Assembly: GCA_041178545.1 (NCBI GenBank) | Contig: JBEGVB010000068.1 | Span: 1 to 29,833 of the forward strand | From: JBEATZ01 sp041178545 | Lineage (GTDB): Bacteria; Planctomycetota; UBA1135; UBA2386 | Length of the DNA: 29,833 bases | Direction of reading: 5' to 3' | In this document: one piece after another, positions 25,161-29,833 of the stretch | Layout of the letters: each line of letters begins with the position of its first letter | How positions within the stretch are numbered: position 1 is the first letter of the stretch | The notes under the pieces: model-generated | What the model saw: the letters and a program-made list of their open reading frames with translations, nothing else | Told to the model about the DNA's origin: nothing | Database searches by the model: none | Position numbers and translations under genes: made by a program

Positions 25161-28100
25161 GTGACGCGAGCCCCAGCACTCCTGATGGCCCTGTGCCTCC
25201 TCGGCGCGACCCCCGGGCCCAGTGCCCAGGACCGGACCAGCCTGAACTTCACCGGCAACGGCGGCAGGAGCGTGACGGCCACTGCAGGTGTCGTCCCTGC
25301 CTCGGGCTGGAACAACGTCGCCGGCGGCTCGGGCAGCGCCGTCGTGCTGCGCGACGACGCAGGAGTCGACCGCGGCACGCGGCTGACCTTCTCCTCGGCC
25401 TCGACCGGCTACCGTCTCAACCCGCCGGCCACGAGCGCCGACGGGGCGCTGTTCGACGGCCAGGTCATCACGATGGTGAATGCCGCGCCGGCCACGGTCT
25501 CGGTCAGCGGCATCCCCTATCCTTCCTACGACGTGATTGCCTACGTCGCGCACGGCCCCAACCATGCTGGCCGCGACGTCATGGTCTCGCTGGGCACCAC
25601 CACCTTTGCCCTGCGCAACGAGGACTGCTCCACCTACACGGACCCGGTGGGGTTCCGGCTGGTCACGACGACCACCGTGCCCGGGGCAGTCGGCAACCAC
25701 GTGCGCTTCACGGGGCTGACGGCCTCGAGCTTCTCGCTCGTGCTCCAGCCCGCCGCGTCGGGCACGCCAGGCAGCTCGGGCATCGCCGGCATCCAGCTCG
25801 TGAGTGCGAGGATCGATGTCGACGGCGACGGGCTCGACGACCTCTGGGAGCAGCGGTGGTTCGGCAACCTTGCACAGGGGGCGCTGGGCGACCCGGACAC
25901 GGACCAGTTGGTCAACCTGCAGGAGCAGCAGCGCAACACCGTGCCGGTGGACGCGGACACCGACGACGACGGCCTCGCGGACGGGGCCGAGGTGTTGCGT
26001 GGCACCAACCCGTTGGCGGCCGACACCGACGGCGACCAGTTGCGCGACGGCGTGGAGACCGGCACGGGCTCCTTCGTGAGCCAGGTCGACACCGGGACCA
26101 GTCCGCTGCTGGTGGACACCGACGGCGACGGCGCCCGCGACGGGGCCGAGGTGCGGCGCGGCAGCAACCCGTGCGACCCGCAGAGCCGTCCCAACCTGCC
26201 GAACATCGTGGTGGTCCTCGCAGACGACCTCGGGTGGGGTGAACTCGGCAGCTACGGGCAGCAACTGATCCGCACGCCCAACCTGGACGCACTGGCAGCA
26301 GGCGGCATGCGGTTCACCCAGTTCTACTCCGGCAGCCCGGTGTGTGCCCCGCACCGCAGCACGCTGGTGACGGGCCGGCACACGGGCACGACGCAGATCC
26401 GCAACAACCTCGCTTCCGCGGCCCTGCGGCCGGGCACCTTCACGGTCGGGAGGATGCTGCAGCAGGAGGGTTACGTCACCGCTTGCATCGGCAAGTGGGG
26501 GCTGGGCGACACCGGGTCCACGGGTGTCCCCAACCAACAGGGCTTCGACCACTTCTTCGGCTTCCTCGACCAGACCCACGCGCACTGGTACTACCCGTCC
26601 TTCCTGTGGCGCAACACGGCGCAGGTCACCTACCCGACCAACAACGGCGTGTTCGGGCCGACCAACTCGGGCACGGTGCACGCGCACGACGAGATGACGC
26701 GCGAGGCGCTGCAGTTCGTCGACCAGAACCACCACCGCCCCTTCTTCCTGTACCTCGCCTACACGGTGCCGCACGTCTCCCTGCAGGAGCCGCAGCACAG
26801 CGACCCCGTGCAGCGCGCCCTCGGCAGGACCTCGGTCGACGAGTTCTACGGCAATGTCACGTGGAGCGAGCCCAACGCCAACTTCGCGAGCTCGCACTAC
26901 ACCTCCAACGCGCGACCGCGCCGTGCCTACGCGGCCATGGTCAGTGCCATGGACCGCGACGTCGGCGCACTGATGGCACGGCTCGCGCAGTACGGCATCG
27001 AGGACGACACGCTCGTGCTGTTCACCGCCGACAACGGCACCACCTACTGCTGTGGCGTGGACTACGGCTTCTTCAACTCCATGGGCGGCCTGCGCGGCTA
27101 CAAGGGCGAGGTGTACGAGGGCGGCATCCGCGTGCCCACGATCGCCCGGTGGCCGGGCCGGGTCCCTGCTGGCACCGTGAGCAACCACGTGGCGGCCTCG
27201 TGGGACGTGCTGCCGACGCTCGCAGAACTCGTCGACGCAGGCGTCCCGGAACCCGTCGACGGCATCAGCTTCCTGCCAACGCTCCTCGGCGACCCCTCGC
27301 GCCAGCAGCAGCACGAGTACCTCTACTGGGAGTACGACCAGGGTGGCCGGCGCAAGGCCGTGCGCATGGGCGACTGGAAGGGCGTTCGCCTCGGCGACGC
27401 AGGCGCAGGGGCACCGCTGCAGCTCTTCAACCTCGCCACCGACCGCAACGAGACCACCAACGTCGTCGCGCAGCAGCCGTCGGTCGCTGCCGAGATCGAG
27501 CGCATCATGGCGGCGCGCCACACCTTCAGCGGCCAGTTCTACCGCGGGCTCGACGAGTTCCCGGTGGTGAGCGGGGTGACGCTCGCCAACGTCGCGCCCG
27601 GCATCCAGCTCGACGGCAGTGCCGTCGGCCACGTGCAGGGACCGTTGCTGCGCGACGTGACGAGTGCGTTGGCGGTGCCGTTCACGGCCCAGTTGGTGAA
27701 CGTCGCCGGCAGGAACGCCAACGTCGCGTACCTGCTGGGCGACGGCGTCGGCACCGCCCAGGCAGTGCGCTACGAGGTGGACGGCACCGCGCGGCGCTTC
27801 CGCGTCGTGCAGGGAGCCACGACGGCCGAGGTGCCGTTTGCCGCAGGGCTCAACGCGTTTGCGGCAATCGACCTCACGGCAGGCTACGACCCGGTCACCC
27901 GGGTCGCCTCGCTGCGCGACGCGAACGGCATGTTGGTGTCCGTGCAGCTGCCGACCGGGCCGCAGCGCATCACGCACCAGGGCTGGCGCGTCGACAACGC
28001 GCGCAGCATCGTGGTGCCCGTCGACCCATCGCTCGGCGCGCTCTGGCGTTCCAGCTGGATTGCCTTCGGCACGGGTTGCAGCGGCACTGCCGGCATCCCG

Positions 28101-28472
28101 TCGCTGCGCGCGGTGGGGCCGATGCGCCCAGACCTCGGCAGCACCTTCGTGACCGAGGTGGGAGGCATGCCCACGGCGGCTGGTGCTGCGGTCGGCGTGC
28201 TCGGCCTCTCGTCGGTGCTGTCGAACGGCAACAACCTGCCGCTGGACCTCGCGCCCCTCGGCATGCCCGGCTGCATGCAACTCGTCAGTGCGGACGCACT
28301 CGCGCTGCTCGGGGCCGCAAACGGTCGCGCCAGCTGGCCGCTCACGGTCCCTGCACAGGGTGCATTGCTGGGGCTGTCGTTCCACCAGCAGGCACTCGTG
28401 CCCGACCCAGCCGTCAACCTCGCGGGCCTGGTGGCGAGCAATGCAGGGCGCGGCGTGCTCGGGTGTCCCTGA
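25161..28472 (+). CDS. Secreted multidomain formylglycine-dependent sulfatase
   Basis: A 1103-residue exported sulfatase, probably acting on sulfated polysaccharides. A signal peptide ends near residue 22 (PSAQ). Residues 24-215 look like an all-beta domain of unknown type. Residues 219-338 hold Asp-rich calcium-type repeats (DVDGDGLDD, DADTDDDGLADG, DTDGDQLRDG, DTDGDGARDG). The sulfatase domain covers about 347-800: metal site ADDLGWGE (D355/D356), formylglycine motif VCAPHR with C395, GKWGLG, TADNGTTY and GYKGEVYEGGIRVP. The motif has His after Pro where Ser, Thr or Ala is usual, and GKWGLG lacks the His of GKWHLG. After a beta-rich linker, residues 969-1103 form a Gly/Pro/Leu-rich C-terminal domain (FGTGCSGTAGIPSL to SNAGRGVLGCP) that I recall from other secreted planctomycete proteins. 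Activity would need a formylglycine-generating enzyme, which is not in the window. Confidence 0.95.
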   Translation: MTRAPALLMALCLLGATPGPSAQDRTSLNFTGNGGRSVTATAGVVPASGWNNVAGGSGSAVVLRDDAGVDRGTRLTFSSASTGYRLNPPATSADGALFDGQVITMVNAAPATVSVSGIPYPSYDVIAYVAHGPNHAGRDVMVSLGTTTFALRNEDCSTYTDPVGFRLVTTTTVPGAVGNHVRFTGLTASSFSLVLQPAASGTPGSSGIAGIQLVSARIDVDGDGLDDLWEQRWFGNLAQGALGDPDTDQLVNLQEQQRNTVPVDADTDDDGLADGAEVLRGTNPLAADTDGDQLRDGVETGTGSFVSQVDTGTSPLLVDTDGDGARDGAEVRRGSNPCDPQSRPNLPNIVVVLADDLGWGELGSYGQQLIRTPNLDALAAGGMRFTQFYSGSPVCAPHRSTLVTGRHTGTTQIRNNLASAALRPGTFTVGRMLQQEGYVTACIGKWGLGDTGSTGVPNQQGFDHFFGFLDQTHAHWYYPSFLWRNTAQVTYPTNNGVFGPTNSGTVHAHDEMTREALQFVDQNHHRPFFLYLAYTVPHVSLQEPQHSDPVQRALGRTSVDEFYGNVTWSEPNANFASSHYTSNARPRRAYAAMVSAMDRDVGALMARLAQYGIEDDTLVLFTADNGTTYCCGVDYGFFNSMGGLRGYKGEVYEGGIRVPTIARWPGRVPAGTVSNHVAASWDVLPTLAELVDAGVPEPVDGISFLPTLLGDPSRQQQHEYLYWEYDQGGRRKAVRMGDWKGVRLGDAGAGAPLQLFNLATDRNETTNVVAQQPSVAAEIERIMAARHTFSGQFYRGLDEFPVVSGVTLANVAPGIQLDGSAVGHVQGPLLRDVTSALAVPFTAQLVNVAGRNANVAYLLGDGVGTAQAVRYEVDGTARRFRVVQGATTAEVPFAAGLNAFAAIDLTAGYDPVTRVASLRDANGMLVSVQLPTGPQRITHQGWRVDNARSIVVPVDPSLGALWRSSWIAFGTGCSGTAGIPSLRAVGPMRPDLGSTFVTEVGGMPTAAGAAVGVLGLSSVLSNGNNLPLDLAPLGMPGCMQLVSADALALLGAANGRASWPLTVPAQGALLGLSFHQQALVPDPAVNLAGLVASNAGRGVLGCP

Positions 28473-28487
28473 GGCCGGTCGACCCGC

Positions 28488-29582
28488 TCAGGCACGGGCC
28501 GCCCAGGGCGCGGCAAGGGACCAGTACCGCGCTGCCTGGGTCTGCAGCGCGAAGGCAGGGTGCGAGGCCTGGCGCTCCGCCTCGCAGCGGAGTGCCTCGG
28601 GGTCCCGTGCAAGCCCTGCGAGCAGGCCTGCAACCGAGTCCAGGTCGTAGGCGAGGGCCGCGTCGGCGAACGGCTGCAGCGTGGCAAGGCTGCGGTGGAC
28701 GAGCAGTGGGACGCGGAATCCCCAACCGAGGTTGAATGCCCCGGAGACCTGCTCGGTGCGGTAGCTCTCGTGGTTGCCCGTGCCAGGGTGCACCAGCGGC
28801 ATCACGACCGAGCCCAGCTGCAGCTCGCGGTAGAACGTTGCGTCGTCGACGAAACCGTCGAACCAGCGGATGCGTTGCGCGATGCCGCACTCCCGTGCGC
28901 ATTGCTCGAGTTCGACGCGGCTGCCGTGCTTGTGGGCGCTCCTGCCGAGCAGCACCACCTCCAGATCTGGCGGCAGGTCCTTGCCCGCGAGGGCGCGGAA
29001 GAAGCCTGCGTAGTCGCGTCGCTTGGACTCGACCTGGCCCGGCACGACGATGCGGAAGCCCTGCCGCGGCCCGGCCAGGGCGTGCAGCGTGGGCGGGAAG
29101 TGAACGGGGTGGAAGTGTGAGACGCGGTGGCCGCGCGGTGCGTGCGCTGCCGCCAACACGTACTCGGCGAGCACGAAGTGGTCGCGAAGCCAGATGCCCA
29201 TCAGGCGCATGGTCGCGCTGCCGTGGAGCCGCCCCGCATGGTGGGCGATGCCTGCGAGGTGGAACCGGCTCCGCGCGGCCAGTACGAAGTCGCGCACCTG
29301 GGGCCCGCTCGTGGTGTTGACGACCACGGAGCGCACGCCGCGTTCCTGAAGGCGCCGCACGAGGCTGCGCATCTGGCGCAACCGCCCGAGGGTACCGTGC
29401 TCTGCCTCCACGGGCCATGTCTCGACGCCGGGCAGCAAGAGGGGTGCGCGCGCCGCGATCGCTGGGTGGCAAACGACGAGCGGCTCCGAGCCCATGGCCC
29501 GGCAGAACGCGACCTGCGACCAGAGGCACTCGTCGTGGGACGCGTGCAGCTCCAGCAAGGCGATGTCGTTGTGCGTGCGCAT
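28488..29582 (-). CDS. Probable GT-B-fold glycosyltransferase
   Basis: A 364-residue protein that I place tentatively with GT-B glycosyltransferases. It lacks a signal peptide or membrane helices. The N-terminal half has alternating strands and helices (IALLELHASHDECLWSQVAF, VRSVVVNTTSGPQVRDFVLA). Near residue 188 begins the typical second-domain start GFRIVVPGQVESKRRDYAG, followed by DLEVVLLGRS and IRWFDGFVDDATFYREL, as in family-4-like enzymes. The late donor-binding Glu motif is not clear; HESYRTEQVSGAFNLGWGFRVPLLV holds the likely region. Substrate is unknown; cell-surface glycans are a reasonable guess. I use the ATG at 29582; an in-frame TTG lies 8 codons upstream. It follows rpoA but a strong terminator separates them. 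It converges with the sulfatase gene, with 15 bases between stops. Confidence 0.65.
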   Translation of the reverse strand: MRTHNDIALLELHASHDECLWSQVAFCRAMGSEPLVVCHPAIAARAPLLLPGVETWPVEAEHGTLGRLRQMRSLVRRLQERGVRSVVVNTTSGPQVRDFVLAARSRFHLAGIAHHAGRLHGSATMRLMGIWLRDHFVLAEYVLAAAHAPRGHRVSHFHPVHFPPTLHALAGPRQGFRIVVPGQVESKRRDYAGFFRALAGKDLPPDLEVVLLGRSAHKHGSRVELEQCARECGIAQRIRWFDGFVDDATFYRELQLGSVVMPLVHPGTGNHESYRTEQVSGAFNLGWGFRVPLLVHRSLATLQPFADAALAYDLDSVAGLLAGLARDPEALRCEAERQASHPAFALQTQAARYWSLAAPWAARA

Positions 29583-29654
29583 CTGCGGGGTCGTTGGGCA
29601 CGGCAACGGTGCCGCCGCCCCGCAGTGGCGTCAACCGCGACACCTTGCGCCCCG

Positions 29655-29700
29655 TACCAAAGCAGCGCGCCGCGCCAACCCATCAGGTGGACGCGGCGCG
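29655..29700 (-). terminator. Intrinsic terminator after rpoA
   Basis: Reading the minus strand from 29700, a 15-base arm (CGCGCCGCGTCCACC), loop TGATG and the complementary arm (GGTTGGCGCGGCGCG) form a stem with one mismatch and one G-U pair. CTGCTTTGG follows. The stem starts 22 bases after the rpoA stop. The U-tract is short, but it is the best terminator in the window. Confidence 0.7.
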
Positions 29701-29721
29701 TGAGGTGGGGGCCGGAGCAGG

Positions 29722-29833
29722 TCAGCCGCGCAGCGAGAGGCCCAGCTCGTCCAGCTTGGTCTTGATCTCGTTGAGCGAGGTCTGGCCGAAGTTGGGGCAG
29801 GCCAGCAGCTCTGCCTCGGTCTTGCTCGAGAGG
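29722..29833 (-). CDS. rpoA: RNA polymerase alpha subunit, C-terminal end only
   Basis: Only the last 36 codons and the stop lie in the window; the gene continues beyond base 29833. They read LSSKTEAELLACPNFGQTSL and then NEIKTKLDELGLSLRG. This is the end of the alpha C-terminal domain, whose helix-hairpin-helix-like segment (x-NFGxxSLNEIKxKLxELGLSL) contacts UP-element DNA and activators. The match to the conserved family ending is unambiguous despite the short length. The usual downstream partner rplQ (ribosomal protein L17) is not found: a hairpin terminator and then a glycosyltransferase gene follow. Confidence 0.93.
   Translation of the reverse strand, partial: LSSKTEAELLACPNFGQTSLNEIKTKLDELGLSLRG

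Noticed and set aside
25113..28385. A 1090-codon minus-strand frame opposite the sulfatase
   Set aside because: It consists of low-complexity His/Arg/Val-rich sequence and is a shadow of the sulfatase gene.

Overview
The window is GC-rich, densely packed bacterial chromosome with single-copy housekeeping genes and no tRNA, rRNA, CRISPR array, insertion sequence or phage gene that I can see. It suggests a Planctomycetota lineage. The reasons are a large secreted sulfatase with calcium-type Asp repeats and a C-terminal domain that I recall from planctomycetes of the Saltatorellus/Engelhardtia kind, an ECF sigma / zinc anti-sigma / PDZ group whose PDZ protein carries a short planctomycete-style helical repeat, and frequent GTG and TTG starts. 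This assignment is inference, since no rRNA is present.

Layout. 1-3870 (minus): a membrane reductase (two ferredoxin clusters, FAD/NAD(P) domains, cytochrome b-like helices) followed, with a 4-base overlap, by a multiheme c-type cytochrome with 18 CxxCH motifs that runs off the left edge. Together they look like a trans-membrane electron conduit. 3993-7151 (plus): purD, a Fur-family regulator and a sigma-54 response regulator, tightly coupled. 7158-11663 (minus): purL (with two PurS-like domains fused at its N-terminus), purQ and a LOG-family phosphoribohydrolase-like gene. 11867-12847 (plus): accA. 13050-16238 (plus): ECF sigma factor, anti-sigma factor, secreted PDZ protein and a TrmL-type tRNA methyltransferase.

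16260-20781 (minus): tig-clpP-clpX-rlmN, covering nascent-chain folding, ATP-dependent proteolysis and RNA methylation. 20940-22226 (minus): an exported HEAT/TPR protein. 22356-24412 (plus): a 56-residue basic ORF and mnmG. 24419-25006 (minus): ruvA. 25161-28472 (plus): the 1103-residue sulfatase. 28488-29582 (minus): a probable GT-B glycosyltransferase. 29722-29833 (minus): the last 36 codons of rpoA, followed by a strong hairpin terminator.

No gene-free stretch exceeds about 205 bases. The most novel-looking material is the reductase plus multiheme cytochrome pair, whose flavoprotein appears to have a circularly permuted thioredoxin-reductase fold and a His replacing one cluster-ligand Cys. 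Next come a 16-base element present three times around accA, set 44-46 bases upstream of two divergent start codons, and a recurring TAnnnT hexamer 6-9 bases before start codons, which suggests short-leader or leaderless transcripts.
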